From contig JAGWYN010000007.1 in assembly GCA_018969295.1 (NCBI GenBank), positions 84,945 through 148,944 of the forward strand: a DNA stretch of 64,000 nucleotides, read 5' to 3'. Shown piece after piece: positions 45,456 through 54,639 of this stretch. Every line of letters starts with the position of its first letter. The stretch's first letter is position 1. The stretch is from Chloroflexota bacterium (GTDB lineage: Bacteria; Chloroflexota; Anaerolineae; Caldilineales; Caldilineaceae). A model generated the notes under the pieces. It did not search any database, was not told where the DNA came from, and saw only the letters and a list, made by a program, of their open reading frames with translations. The translations under genes and the position numbers were made by a program.

Positions 45456-46493
45456 ATGCGCGTCGCACTGCTGGCAAATCTGAAAAAAAATGCCCCCACC
45501 TGGCCCGGCATCGCAGCAGACCGCTGGGATGAACTGGACTCCGAAAAGACCGTCGAAGCCATCGCCGCTGCCTTGCACACCCGCGGCCACACGGTGACTT
45601 TCCTGGAAGGCACCCCCACCCTGGCCAGCGATCTGGCCAAATTGCGCCCGGAGATCTGCTTCAACCTCTGCGAAGGCCACTTTGGCGACGCCCGTGAGGC
45701 CCAGATCCCCGCCCTGCTGGAAATGCTGCGCATCCCCTACACCGGTTCACAGGTGCTGGCCCTGGCCCTGGCTCTCGACAAGCCGATGACCAAACGGGTG
45801 CTCGCCTACCACCAGCTGCCCACCCCAGCCTTTCAAGTCTTTGAAGAGAGCCACGAACCGCTGAATCCCAGCCTGCACTACCCCCTCTTTGTCAAACCCA
45901 GCCGGGAAGGCACCGGAATGGGCGTCAGCGCAGCATCGATCGTCGCCGACGAAAAAGCCCTGCGCCACCAGATCCAACAGACCCTCGACCGCTACCACCA
46001 GCCCGCCCTGGTCGAACAGTACATCGAAGGGCGCGAGGTCACAGTGGGACTGGTCGGCAATCTGTCCCACCACAGGGCCACCACAGCGCCGTGGGCAGGG
46101 CTGCATCTCTTCCCAGCCCTGGAAGTAGACCTGGACAGCCACCCCGCCGAAGAGGCAGGCCTCTACACCAACCGCATGAAGGTCGAGCTCGCCCACGCAT
46201 TCCGCTATCTCTGCCCAGCCCCACTCCCCGACCGGCTGGTCAAACTGTTGCACCGCTACACAGCCGCCGCTTTCCAGGCCATCGGCTGTCGCGATGTCTG
46301 CCGGGTCGATTTCAGACTCGACCGACACGACAACGACCAGCCCTATCTCCTGGAGATCAACCCCCTTCCCGGCCTCGCCCCCAATTACTCCGACCTCTGC
46401 CTGGAAGCAGCCGCAGAGGGCTGGCACTACGAAACCCTGATCAACCGCATCCTGGACGAGGCCATCGCCCGCTATGGGCTGGAACAGACCTGA
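45456..46493 (+). CDS. ATP-grasp ligase, D-alanine-D-alanine ligase-like
   Basis: 345 residues. The N-terminal region resembles Ddl (ICFNLCEGHFGDAREAQIPALLEMLRIPYTGS). The ATP-grasp core includes YPLFVKPSREGTGMGVS, ALVEQYIEGREVTVGLVG and the metal site CRVDFRLDRHDNDQPYLLEINPLPGLAPNYS. It joins a carboxylate to an amine with ATP. The diverged C-terminal loop makes a true peptidoglycan role uncertain; related enzymes make other dipeptide-like products. ATG 45456 is chosen by alignment; GTG at 45432 is possible. It lies 33 nt after nudC. Confidence 0.85.
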   Translation: MRVALLANLKKNAPTWPGIAADRWDELDSEKTVEAIAAALHTRGHTVTFLEGTPTLASDLAKLRPEICFNLCEGHFGDAREAQIPALLEMLRIPYTGSQVLALALALDKPMTKRVLAYHQLPTPAFQVFEESHEPLNPSLHYPLFVKPSREGTGMGVSAASIVADEKALRHQIQQTLDRYHQPALVEQYIEGREVTVGLVGNLSHHRATTAPWAGLHLFPALEVDLDSHPAEEAGLYTNRMKVELAHAFRYLCPAPLPDRLVKLLHRYTAAAFQAIGCRDVCRVDFRLDRHDNDQPYLLEINPLPGLAPNYSDLCLEAAAEGWHYETLINRILDEAIARYGLEQT

Positions 46494-46503
46494 CCCCTGC
46501 TTG

Positions 46504-46512
46504 TGCTATACT
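46504..46512 (+). promoter_or_regulatory. Predicted extended -10 promoter of the sugar isomerase gene
   Basis: TGCTATACT: hexamer TATACT (46507-46512) with TG one base before, 49 nt before the start codon at 46561 and just past the ATP-grasp gene. Confidence 0.45.
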
Positions 46513-46560
46513 GACAGGACAAGCTCCTGCCGCCATGTCTAACGAGAAAGAAAACCTGCC

Positions 46561-47427
46561 ATGTTCAAAAACCTTAACGCCGGCGCCATCGGAATCCACG
46601 CCCTGCCCCTGCCCGAGACGATCCGGCTCGCCCAGCAGAGCGGCTTCGCCGGAATCGACTTCGATATCCGCGAGGCAGAAGCCCTCGCCAGCCAGCACGG
46701 CATCGAGTTCGTGCGCGACCTCTTCGCCCGCCACAACATCCAGCCCGGCCAGTGGGGGCTGCCCGTGGCCTGGAACCAGGAACGCTGGCGCGAGGATCTG
46801 GCCGACCTGCCCCGCCTGGCTGAACTCGGCGCTGCCCTGGGCTGCCGACGCACCGCCACCTGGTGCCCCTCCTGGTCAGAGAGCCGCGACTACGCCGAAA
46901 ATTATCAGTGGCACCTCGACCGCTACCGGCCTATCGCCGAGATCCTGCGCCAACATGGCTGCAGCTTCGGCATCGAATTCCTGGGCCCCAAAACCCTCTG
47001 GACTGCTCACCCCTACCGCTTCATCCACTCCCTCGGCGAGATGATGCAGCTGGCCGCCGACCTCGGCACCGGCAACGTGGGGCTGCTCCTCGACGCCTGG
47101 CACCTCTATACCTCGGGCGACAGCCTCGCCGTTCTCGACACCCTCACCGCCGCAGCCATCGTCAGCGTCCACATCAACGACGCCCCGGCCGGCATCCCCG
47201 TCGACGAACTGGCCGACACCGTGCGCTGCCTGCCGCTGGAAACCGGCGTGATCGACCTGGTCGGGTTCATGCGCAAGCTGGCCGGGCTGGGGTACACCGG
47301 CCCCGTGACCACCGAACCCTTCAACCAACGGATCAACGCGCTGGCCGCCGTCGACCCGCTGGCAGCCGCCCAAGAGGTCTCTCGAGCGATGGACCGCCTC
47401 TGGCAGGCCGCTGGCCTGCACAGCTGA
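46561..47427 (+). CDS. Xylose isomerase-like sugar phosphate isomerase/epimerase
   Basis: 288 residues of the AP-endonuclease-2 TIM barrel used by ketose epimerases and inosose dehydratase-like enzymes. Metal-site segments are FGIEFLGPKTL (Glu), VGLLLDAWHLYTSGD (Asp/His), VSVHINDAPAG (His/Asp) and VTTEPFNQ (Glu). The start is INAGAIGIHALPLPETIRLAQQSGFAGIDFD-like, normal for the fold. It is 20 nt upstream of an enolase-superfamily dehydratase, so both likely act in one sugar or sugar-acid pathway. Confidence 0.88.
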   Translation: MFKNLNAGAIGIHALPLPETIRLAQQSGFAGIDFDIREAEALASQHGIEFVRDLFARHNIQPGQWGLPVAWNQERWREDLADLPRLAELGAALGCRRTATWCPSWSESRDYAENYQWHLDRYRPIAEILRQHGCSFGIEFLGPKTLWTAHPYRFIHSLGEMMQLAADLGTGNVGLLLDAWHLYTSGDSLAVLDTLTAAAIVSVHINDAPAGIPVDELADTVRCLPLETGVIDLVGFMRKLAGLGYTGPVTTEPFNQRINALAAVDPLAAAQEVSRAMDRLWQAAGLHS

Positions 47428-47447
47428 ACCGAACAGGAAAGCATCCC

Positions 47448-48635
47448 GTGCGCATCACCGCCATCAAACCCTTTCCCATCTGGATCGGCAACCGCAACCA
47501 GCTCGTCGTCAAAATCGAAACCGACGAAGGCATCTCCGGCTTGGGCGAATCCGGGCTCAGCGGCCGCGAGCTGGCTGTGATCGGCGCCCTCCGCCATTTC
47601 AGCGAGTTCCTGATCGGCCAGGACCCACTCCAGATCGGCCGGATCTGGCAGGAGCTCTATCGCAGCCAATATTTTGAGGGCGGCCGCGTCTTGCTGGCCG
47701 CCCAAAGCGCCATCGACATCGCCCTCTACGATATCGCCGGCAAAGCCCTCAACGTCCCCGTCTACCAGCTGCTGGGCGGAAGACAACGGGATTTCATCCC
47801 ATGCTTTGCAACGACCGCCAGCGCCGGCCCCGCCCTCCTCGACGAGGTCCAGCTGCTGATCCAGCATGGCTGGCAGGTCATCCGTGTTACCCCCATGATG
47901 CCCGACCGCGCCAGCGGGTTTACCAGCGACAGCAGCCTCTTCGACCCACGCGCCAGCATTGCCGCGACCGCTCACTGGCTGACCCAGGTGCGCGAGGCCT
48001 GCGGCAGCACCATCGTGCTCGGTATCGACTACCATCACCGCCTCTCTATCGCCGAGACCGCTTCTTTCTGCCAGCGCATGCCGGCCGGCACGCTCGACTT
48101 CCTCGAAGAGCCGATTCGCGACGAAAGCCCCGCAGCCTACGCTGCCCTGCGCCGACTGACCTCGGTCCCCTTTGCAGTCGGGGAAGAATTTGCCAGCAAA
48201 TGGCAGTTCCTCCCCTACCTCGAAGAACACCTGACTGACTTCGCACGCGTCGATCTCTGCAACGTAGGCGGCTTCACCGAAGCCATGAAAGTGGCCGGCT
48301 GGGCAGAGGCACATTACATCGACCTGATGCCACACAACCCGCTCGGCCCTGTCTGCACCGCCGCCACCCTGCACCTGGCCGCAGCCGTTCCCAACTTTGC
48401 CTGGCTCGAGACACGCGTCACCCAGACCGAAAATCTGTACTACGGCGACTCCGGCACCAACGACGCCGACCGCTTCTTCCCACTCCAACCCAGGCTGGTC
48501 GGCACAAGCTACCCACTCCCCACCGGCCCCGGCCTCGGCGTCGAACTCGACGAATCCCTGGCCGCAGCCGCAAGCTGGCGCTTCTGGGAAGCCCCCCACT
48601 GGCACCGCCCCGACGGCTCCGTGACCAACTGGTAA
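47448..48635 (+). CDS. Enolase-superfamily sugar-acid dehydratase-like protein
   Basis: 395 residues of the mandelate racemase/galactonate dehydratase group. Metal ligands are Asp in VLGIDYHHRLS, Glu in LDFLEEPIRDE and Glu in FAVGEEFAS, and the catalytic His is in LMPHNPLGPVCTAATLHLA, as in DgoD-like enzymes. The usual Lys-x-Lys pair on strand two appears as Arg-x-Thr (QVIRVTPMM), which suits the dehydratases using His rather than Lys as base. GTG at 47448 follows AGGAAA. It is paired with the upstream isomerase. The substrate is unknown. Confidence 0.88.
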   Translation: MRITAIKPFPIWIGNRNQLVVKIETDEGISGLGESGLSGRELAVIGALRHFSEFLIGQDPLQIGRIWQELYRSQYFEGGRVLLAAQSAIDIALYDIAGKALNVPVYQLLGGRQRDFIPCFATTASAGPALLDEVQLLIQHGWQVIRVTPMMPDRASGFTSDSSLFDPRASIAATAHWLTQVREACGSTIVLGIDYHHRLSIAETASFCQRMPAGTLDFLEEPIRDESPAAYAALRRLTSVPFAVGEEFASKWQFLPYLEEHLTDFARVDLCNVGGFTEAMKVAGWAEAHYIDLMPHNPLGPVCTAATLHLAAAVPNFAWLETRVTQTENLYYGDSGTNDADRFFPLQPRLVGTSYPLPTGPGLGVELDESLAAAASWRFWEAPHWHRPDGSVTNW

Positions 48636-48653
48636 CCCCCCCCCCTCCCTAAC

Positions 48654-49322
48654 ATGCGCCGTATCGAAGGAGAAGTCCCATTTGGCGACAGCCTCTGGTG
48701 GTGGCTCGTCCAACTCGAACCAGACGACAGCACCCGGCGGGTCGAAGAGGCCCGCCGCTTCGACCGCCCCTACCTCGCCTGGGAATCGGTGCGGCTGGTC
48801 CGTAACCCCTACTTTGTCAAAGGCACCGGCTTTGAAGGCTACTGGGTCGGACAGAGCCGTTCCGCCGAAGAAGTGCTCGATGAACTTTTGCAGATCGGAC
48901 AGTTCACCCTGGACAGCCACCTGCGCCTCTACCGCTACCAACCCCGTTTCCGCCGCCGCCTGACCCAGGCACTCTACGAAGAAGAGGTCGACCGCAAAAG
49001 CCTGCAAGAATGGTCCAATACCTTGGGCGCCCTGCTGGCCCGCCTGCGCTGCAATGTCTACCGCAGCACCCCCGCCGATCTCTTCCGCCGCGAAACCTAC
49101 CGCCAGGTGGAAGGGCTCCCCCCCATCCGCTACCGCAAGCTGAGCGGTGACCTCCACCAAATCTACGAAATCCGCGACGCTGACCCCCCCACGACAGCCC
49201 GTCTGCAGGTCGACCCCCAACAGCTGCCCCCCCATCGCCGCGACGCCTGGGCTGTCGCTGAGGCCATCGGCAAATTTGGCCACCCCCTGGTGCGCTCAGT
49301 GCTGCACCCCCCCCGCCCCTGA
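48654..49322 (+). CDS. Unknown conserved-looking protein
   Basis: 222 residues, hydrophilic, without signal peptide or membrane segment. The Trp-rich start GDSLWWWLVQLEP is followed by charged alpha/beta sequence with many Arg and Tyr residues (YVVGQ-like FEGYWVGQSRSAEEVLDELL and RLYRYQPRFRRRLTQALYEEE). I do not recognise a family or motif. It begins 18 nt after the dehydratase stop and may be cotranscribed. It converges with the methylthioribose kinase gene, 46 nt away. Confidence 0.65.
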   Translation: MRRIEGEVPFGDSLWWWLVQLEPDDSTRRVEEARRFDRPYLAWESVRLVRNPYFVKGTGFEGYWVGQSRSAEEVLDELLQIGQFTLDSHLRLYRYQPRFRRRLTQALYEEEVDRKSLQEWSNTLGALLARLRCNVYRSTPADLFRRETYRQVEGLPPIRYRKLSGDLHQIYEIRDADPPTTARLQVDPQQLPPHRRDAWAVAEAIGKFGHPLVRSVLHPPRP

Positions 49323-49368
49323 GCAGCCCCACACAGCTCCCCGTCACCGCCAAAAGAGCACCAAAAGA

Positions 49369-50601
49369 TCACAGCCTGGGATGCGCCGCCGCACAGCGCT
49401 GCAGGGTCTGCAAAAAATCCGCCCCCGTCCGAAAACGCGCACGCTGCTTGATAAACTGTAACCCCGCCTGCATACAGATGCGCTCGGCACGCACACGAGC
49501 CCCCTCGTCCGCGATCGAGGTGATGTCCTTGACGTGCGCCAGCCCCAAAATCCGACGAAAAATTTCCAACCCAGCCACCCCAGCCGTATCGCTCAGCACG
49601 TTGTCCAGATACCAGCGATCCACCCCCGGCTCACGCGCAAAAACTTCGGTCGCATGGAGCGGCCATGCCGCCAAAAACTTTTGGTTGAACTGATCCACTA
49701 CCTCCACCAACGTCTTCACCGCCCATCCACAAAAAGCCTCCCGCTCCGCCGGATCCCCCAAGGTGGCATCCCCGTTCGCCCAGGCAAAAATCAGGTTGGC
49801 CACAATGTTGCCCGTGTCGTACCCCATCGGCCCATAAAAGGCAAACTCCGGGTCGATCACCTTGGTCGAATCCGGCTTGATAAAGATCGACCCCGTATGC
49901 AGATCGCCGTGGATCAAGGCCTGCGCATGGGTCATAAAGCCAAATTTGAGCTTCGCCGCTTCCAGCCGCAGCGCAGCATCCCCGTATACATGCTGCCGGA
50001 CCCAGTCCAGGTTGGGCGCAAAGACGTCGTTGCGCCCTTTGTAGTCGTTGAACGGTTCGGTGTACACCAAATCTTCGGTGATCTCGCACAGTTCAGGGTT
50101 GATGTACCGCTTGACCAACCCCTTCTTTTTCTGATGATCCAATACAACGTCGGAGGTCAACAACAACGTGTTCACCATGAAGGTAGTGATGTGATCGGCA
50201 AAAAGCGGAAAGGTCTTGTGCTCGATCAGCGCACGACGCATGATGACATAGTCCGAAAGATCCTCCATTACACAGCAGGACATCACTTCGTCGTATCTGT
50301 AGACCTGCGGCACCAACCCCGGCGCCAACAGCTGCCCCAACATCAGAATCTCTGCCTCGATCCGGTTGCGGTCGGTAGACAACACAAAGGCGTCCGAAAT
50401 GCGCGCAGTCGGACCCGCCTGCTTGATCACCACAGAGTGCTCGCTCTGCGGGTCCCAGACCCGAAAGATGTAGTTGATGTTGCCATCCCCAATCTCGGCA
50501 CACTCCAGCCGGGCCCCGGCCGCAAAACGGTCCACTTTTTCGCGCGCATAGTCGACAACATCCGCCGGTTGCATCAAAAAATAACTATCAAATTTTGACA
50601 T
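49369..50601 (-). CDS. mtnK: 5-Methylthioribose kinase
   Basis: 410 residues of the MtnK branch of the aminoglycoside phosphotransferase-like kinases. It phosphorylates 5-methylthioribose at C1 in methionine salvage. The nucleotide region is EIGDGNINYIFRVWD and VIKQAGPTAR; the catalytic loop HGDLHTGSIFI is diagnostic of MtnK, and the metal site is VIDPEFAFYGPMGYDTGN. It is the last gene, 33 nt behind a ribose-type ABC permease, which suggests that this transporter imports methylthioribose. The isomerase MtnA is not encoded in this window. Confidence 0.93.
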   Translation of the reverse strand: MSKFDSYFLMQPADVVDYAREKVDRFAAGARLECAEIGDGNINYIFRVWDPQSEHSVVIKQAGPTARISDAFVLSTDRNRIEAEILMLGQLLAPGLVPQVYRYDEVMSCCVMEDLSDYVIMRRALIEHKTFPLFADHITTFMVNTLLLTSDVVLDHQKKKGLVKRYINPELCEITEDLVYTEPFNDYKGRNDVFAPNLDWVRQHVYGDAALRLEAAKLKFGFMTHAQALIHGDLHTGSIFIKPDSTKVIDPEFAFYGPMGYDTGNIVANLIFAWANGDATLGDPAEREAFCGWAVKTLVEVVDQFNQKFLAAWPLHATEVFAREPGVDRWYLDNVLSDTAGVAGLEIFRRILGLAHVKDITSIADEGARVRAERICMQAGLQFIKQRARFRTGADFLQTLQRCAAAHPRL

Positions 50602-50634
50602 GGCTCCATTCTCCGCTTCAGAAGGTGTGCGCGA

Positions 50635-51621
50635 TCATTTTTTACGAAAATAGGTGGAGGCCAGGGCGATGGCCAGCACCCCCCCTTTGACGATGTTCAA
50701 CGAGTAATACGGCACCGACATCATCACCAGTCCGTTTTCCAACACCCCCATCAACACAGCCCCCAACAAAGTCCCGAGCGCGTTCGGACGCCCAGCCCCC
50801 CCAACGCTGAAGCCAATGTAGGCCGCTGCCACCGCCGGCATCAGATAGCCCGCCCCCGCGTTGATCTGCGAAGAGCCGATGCGGGACGCCAGGATCACCC
50901 CCCCCAACGCCGCCAACAAGGCCGAAAGCACATAAGCCAGGGTGCGGTACCGCTCCACCGGAATGCCAGACAGACGCGCTGCCTCCAGGTTTCCCCCCAC
51001 CACATACAGATAACGCCCATGCTTGGTCTGGTTCAAAAAGAGATGCACCAGTAGCACCACCACCAACATGATCACAATGATCCAGGGCGCCGACCCGATG
51101 GCCTTGAAAACCGGGTCCAGTTTGCCAAAGGTCTCCGTCCCATCCAGACGGGGCATCCCTTCGCTGATCGAACCGCCCCCTGTATAGGTGGTCGCCACTC
51201 CTTCGACGATAAACAACATGGAAAGGGTAGCCAACAGGTCGGGAATTCTCAGCTTGACGATCAAAAAGGAATTCAACAGGCCTACCACCAGACAGCCCCC
51301 CAGCGCGATCAGGATCGCAGGAAGGAGCCCAAATTCGTACCAGACAAAGGCCGAGATCACCAACGCATCGGCCAAGGTCGCCACCGACCCCACCGACAGG
51401 TCAAAGCCGTTGACCGTCAACGAGAGGGTGATGCCGATCGCAATCACCGTCACAATCGAAATGCTGCGCAAGATGGTCAGCAGGTTGGACGGCGAGATAA
51501 AGGGCGGCATCCAGACAGCAAAAAAAATCACCAACACCAGAATGGTCAGAACCGTGCCCCATTGGGTGATAAAGTTGACAACCTGAAGCCGGATCGGGGT
51601 CTGTGCCTTTGCAGCCATCAC
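50635..51621 (-). CDS. Ribose-type ABC transporter permease
   Basis: 328 residues, eight to ten transmembrane helices, of the RbsC/XylH permease family. The family segment near the start is PSNLLTILRSISIVTVIAIGITLSLTVNGFDLSVGSV. The coupling region is GGNLEAARLSGIPVERYRTLAYVLSALLAALGG, and the distal motif is GYLMPAVAAAYIGFSVGGAGRPNALGTLLGA. It starts directly at the end of the ATPase gene. Only one permease gene is present, so it should form a homodimer. Confidence 0.93.
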   Translation of the reverse strand: MMAAKAQTPIRLQVVNFITQWGTVLTILVLVIFFAVWMPPFISPSNLLTILRSISIVTVIAIGITLSLTVNGFDLSVGSVATLADALVISAFVWYEFGLLPAILIALGGCLVVGLLNSFLIVKLRIPDLLATLSMLFIVEGVATTYTGGGSISEGMPRLDGTETFGKLDPVFKAIGSAPWIIVIMLVVVLLVHLFLNQTKHGRYLYVVGGNLEAARLSGIPVERYRTLAYVLSALLAALGGVILASRIGSSQINAGAGYLMPAVAAAYIGFSVGGAGRPNALGTLLGAVLMGVLENGLVMMSVPYYSLNIVKGGVLAIALASTYFRKK

Positions 51622-53112
51622 TTATTTGCCTCCAGTGGAATAAAACAGGATCTCTGATTCGGTGGTGTCCGCAGTGACCAGCTCTTTGACGATGGTCCGG
51701 TCGTACATCACATAGGTCCGGTCCGTGATGCCCATGATCTCCGCCAGCTCACACGACGCATAGAGAATCCCCTTGCCAGCCGCCGCCAGCTTGCCGATAA
51801 GCACAAAAATTTCATGCTTGGCCCCAATGTCCACCCCCTTGGTCGGCTCGTCAAAGATGTATACATCGGCGTCCGTGTTCAACCACTTGCCCACCACCAC
51901 CTTCTGCTGGTTCCCCCCAGAAAGATAGGCCACCTTCTGCTGCTCCGAAGGGGTCTTGATGGCCAGTTCCGCCACGATCCGGCGGGCCGCCAACTTTTCT
52001 GCTGCCTTGCGCAAAAATCCCAGAAACCCGGCAAAAATCGCCAGATTGGAGAGGGACAGGTTGACAAAGAGGGGCTCCTCCACCAGAATGCCCTCCTTGC
52101 GCCGCTCCTCCGGCACCAGCGCCAGACCGCTGCGCACCGCCTGGTGCGGCGTGCGCACCTGGATCGGAGCCCCGCGCAGACGAATCTCCCCATGCTTGAC
52201 CGGCAGCGCACCAAAAATCGCCTTGCACAGCTCCGTTTTTCCAGCCCCAACCAGCCCCGCCAGCCCGACGATCTCCCCCGCATTGACCCGCAGGCTGACC
52301 TGCCTGACCTGCCCCTCGCGCGCAGTCAAGTCGCGAATCTCCAGAAGTGGCCCCCCGATGGGCACCTGGCTCTTGGGATAGGTCTCCGAAAATCGATGGC
52401 CCAACATCCACTCCACCACCTGCAGCGAGGTGAGCCCCGCCGTTGGCTGGCAGGTGACCACCTGCCCGTCCCGCAAGATCGTCAACTCTTCACAAATTTC
52501 AAAGATCTCCGGCAGCCGATGCGAAATGAACACAACCCCCACTCCATGGTTGGCCGCCAACTCCTTGATCAGACGAAAGAGCTCCCGTGTCTCTGCAATC
52601 GAAAGCGGGGCAGTCGGTTCGTCCAAGACCAAAAATTGCGCCTCCTCACAGAGTGCACGCGCGATCAAAATCATCTGCTTCTGGGCCAGACTCAATTCCT
52701 GCGCCAATAGACGCGTCTCCAGCTGCACCCCCATCCGCTCCAGCACCGCCTGGGCAGAACGATGCAGCTCTGCCCAGTTGATCCACTGACGCCCCCCCAT
52801 TTTGTTGACCATCACATCCAACATGATGTTCTCCGCCACAGAAAGAGAGGGCACCAGCGCACTGTCGACTTCTTGAAATACAATCTCTATCCCCTGCGCC
52901 TTGGACGCACGCGGGGTGTGAATGTCCACCTCCTGGCCATCCATCCGAATGCTGCCTGTGTAGTGACTGTACGCCCCCGCCAGAATTTTCATCAGCGTCG
53001 ACTTGCCCGCCCCGTTGGCACCGATCAACGCCTGAATTTTGCCGGTGTGGACGGTGAAATCGACCCCCTGCAACGCCTTCACGCCGGGAAATTCGATGGC
53101 AATGTTTTTCAT
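51622..53112 (-). CDS. Ribose-type ABC transporter ATP-binding protein (two ATPase domains)
   Basis: About 496 residues with two tandem ATPase domains as in RbsA. The first Walker A is IGANGAGKSTLMKIL with signature LSLAQKQM and Walker B LVLDEPTAPL. The second has AGLVGAGKTELCKAI, signature LSGGNQQKVVVGKW and YIFDEPTKGVD. The degenerate first signature is normal in this family. ATG 53112 is given conservatively, but it has no Shine-Dalgarno. A perfect AGGAGG (53149-53154) sits 6 nt before an in-frame ATC at 53140-53142, which would restore a family-typical N-terminus ending HHILEMKNI. No ATG, GTG or TTG exists at that site. Confidence 0.93.
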   Translation of the reverse strand: MKNIAIEFPGVKALQGVDFTVHTGKIQALIGANGAGKSTLMKILAGAYSHYTGSIRMDGQEVDIHTPRASKAQGIEIVFQEVDSALVPSLSVAENIMLDVMVNKMGGRQWINWAELHRSAQAVLERMGVQLETRLLAQELSLAQKQMILIARALCEEAQFLVLDEPTAPLSIAETRELFRLIKELAANHGVGVVFISHRLPEIFEICEELTILRDGQVVTCQPTAGLTSLQVVEWMLGHRFSETYPKSQVPIGGPLLEIRDLTAREGQVRQVSLRVNAGEIVGLAGLVGAGKTELCKAIFGALPVKHGEIRLRGAPIQVRTPHQAVRSGLALVPEERRKEGILVEEPLFVNLSLSNLAIFAGFLGFLRKAAEKLAARRIVAELAIKTPSEQQKVAYLSGGNQQKVVVGKWLNTDADVYIFDEPTKGVDIGAKHEIFVLIGKLAAAGKGILYASCELAEIMGITDRTYVMYDRTIVKELVTADTTESEILFYSTGGK

Positions 53113-53244
53113 CTCCAAGATATGGTGGGCCTGGGCTGCGATGATGCACCTCCTCAAAACAAAACGATTGACCGTCAGAGATCTCGAAGGCGCCCACCCC
53201 TGCGCAAAAAACAGGTCGCAGACAACCCTGGAGCCATGCGCAGA

Positions 53245-53278
53245 CAAAAAAAGAGGACCAGGCAATGCCCGATCCTCT
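53245..53278 (-). terminator. Intercistronic terminator after the sugar-binding protein gene
   Basis: Reverse strand: arms AGAGGA/TCCTCT (53252-53257 and 53273-53278) enclose a second GGGC/GCCT stem and are followed by seven or eight T. It lies about 50 nt past the binding-protein stop and about 130 nt before the ATPase start. It should let the binding protein be made in excess over ATPase and permease. Confidence 0.7.
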
Positions 53279-53327
53279 CCAGCTCGCTCAGGCCCCCGCT
53301 TCCCTTAAAAAGCCAGTGCCCTCTCCC

Positions 53328-54467
53328 TTACGGGGTGCACCCCGCCAACTGCTCCATCCAAGGCTCAAGGAACGCATCCGATTTTCCCCACCCCTCCACC
53401 ACATCCTTCAGGTTCAGCATGTTGGTGTCCGGCTTCAGTTGAGACGCCTTGATCAGCCTGGCTTCCAGATCGTAGTTGGCCGGCACCTCTTCGCCCGCAA
53501 ATTTTTTGGCCAGCAGACGCATGTCCACCATGCCGATCAGCGCCGGGTCGACCGCCGCCGTCGAGAACCAGACCGACCCTTCCTCACGCATCAGGTTCAT
53601 GTCCTGGTTGGAGATGTCGATCGAGATCAGCGCAATGTCGGTGCGGCCAGCATCCTTGAGCGCCTTGTACGCCCCCTTGGCCATCTCATCCCACGAGCCC
53701 CAAATGGCATCCACGCTTCCTTCGGGGTATTTGGCCAGCAGCGCGCCCACCTTGGCCGCCATGTCCCCTTGCACATCCTGGAAGTTGGTCGGCCCCACTG
53801 TCTCCAATGTCTCCAGCTTGCCTTCTTCTAAAAACTTCTGGTAGATGGTCTCGCGACGGTCCAGCGGGGGAACGCCCGGCCCCCACCAGAGCTTGATGAC
53901 CCGGGCCGGGCTGCCGTCGGTCTTGAGCGCTGCAATCTCAGACAACGAGAGCTCCGCCAGCTTGAAATCGTCCTGGAAAGTGGTGGTGATCTCAGGCAGG
54001 GTCTGCCCCTCCTTGTCGATCACCGTGTCAAAGGTCACCACCTGGATCCCCTTATCTACGGCCGGCTTGAGCATGTCGTAGGAGTAATCCTTTTTGCCGT
54101 GCGAAATGACCAGCCCGTCGTAGCCCTTCTCGATCGCCTGGGCCACCAGTTCCTGGAACTTGGCATCGTCGTTGTCCGCAATAAAGGTGTCGACCACAAA
54201 CCCCAGCGACTCCCCCATGACACGCGTGCCCTCCAAAAATTGCTTGGTGTGGTCGTCGGAGGGCAGGTTCCGCACCACCGCAATCTGGAGCGGTTCGGTC
54301 CGGTCTACAAAGATCGCCGGCGCATCCGGCGCACAGGCGGCAGTCGCCCCCCCGCTGGGGGCAGCAGCTTCCTGTCCTGCCGGGGCAGCTGGCGCCGCAC
54401 AGGCAGACAAAAGCACCACACCGGCCACCCACCCCCCGACAAGCCTGGCCCACAACTGTTTGCGCAT
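53328..54467 (-). CDS. Sugar ABC transporter solute-binding lipoprotein (ribose-binding type)
   Basis: 379 residues. The lipoprotein signal has the lipobox LLSACAAP, with acylated Cys near residue 23, then a short Ala/Pro/Gly linker. The periplasmic-binding-protein type 1 fold shows IAVVRNLPSDDHTKQFLEGTRVMGESLGF, YDGLVISHGKKDYS and VVTFDTVID, then DAIWGSWDEMAKGAYKALKDAG and IALISIDIS. AGAAGG lies 11 nt before the ATG. It is first in the operon with ATPase, permease and methylthioribose kinase. The ligand is inferred to be methylthioribose from that last gene, not from the sequence itself. Confidence 0.92.
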   Translation of the reverse strand: MRKQLWARLVGGWVAGVVLLSACAAPAAPAGQEAAAPSGGATAACAPDAPAIFVDRTEPLQIAVVRNLPSDDHTKQFLEGTRVMGESLGFVVDTFIADNDDAKFQELVAQAIEKGYDGLVISHGKKDYSYDMLKPAVDKGIQVVTFDTVIDKEGQTLPEITTTFQDDFKLAELSLSEIAALKTDGSPARVIKLWWGPGVPPLDRRETIYQKFLEEGKLETLETVGPTNFQDVQGDMAAKVGALLAKYPEGSVDAIWGSWDEMAKGAYKALKDAGRTDIALISIDISNQDMNLMREEGSVWFSTAAVDPALIGMVDMRLLAKKFAGEEVPANYDLEARLIKASQLKPDTNMLNLKDVVEGWGKSDAFLEPWMEQLAGCTP

Positions 54468-54639
54468 CTTTTTCTCTCACCTTCTGTTGAAAAACGCTAT
54501 CGTCCAATTTTCCCACCCAGCAACATGCACCGCCCCCTACACGTACTACTCTGTGTGCGATACCCTTTTGCTGGCAACAAATATGACCGGAGCTAGCTGC
54601 ACCCTATTCTACAAGATCGCCGAAAAAGCTGTCAATCCC

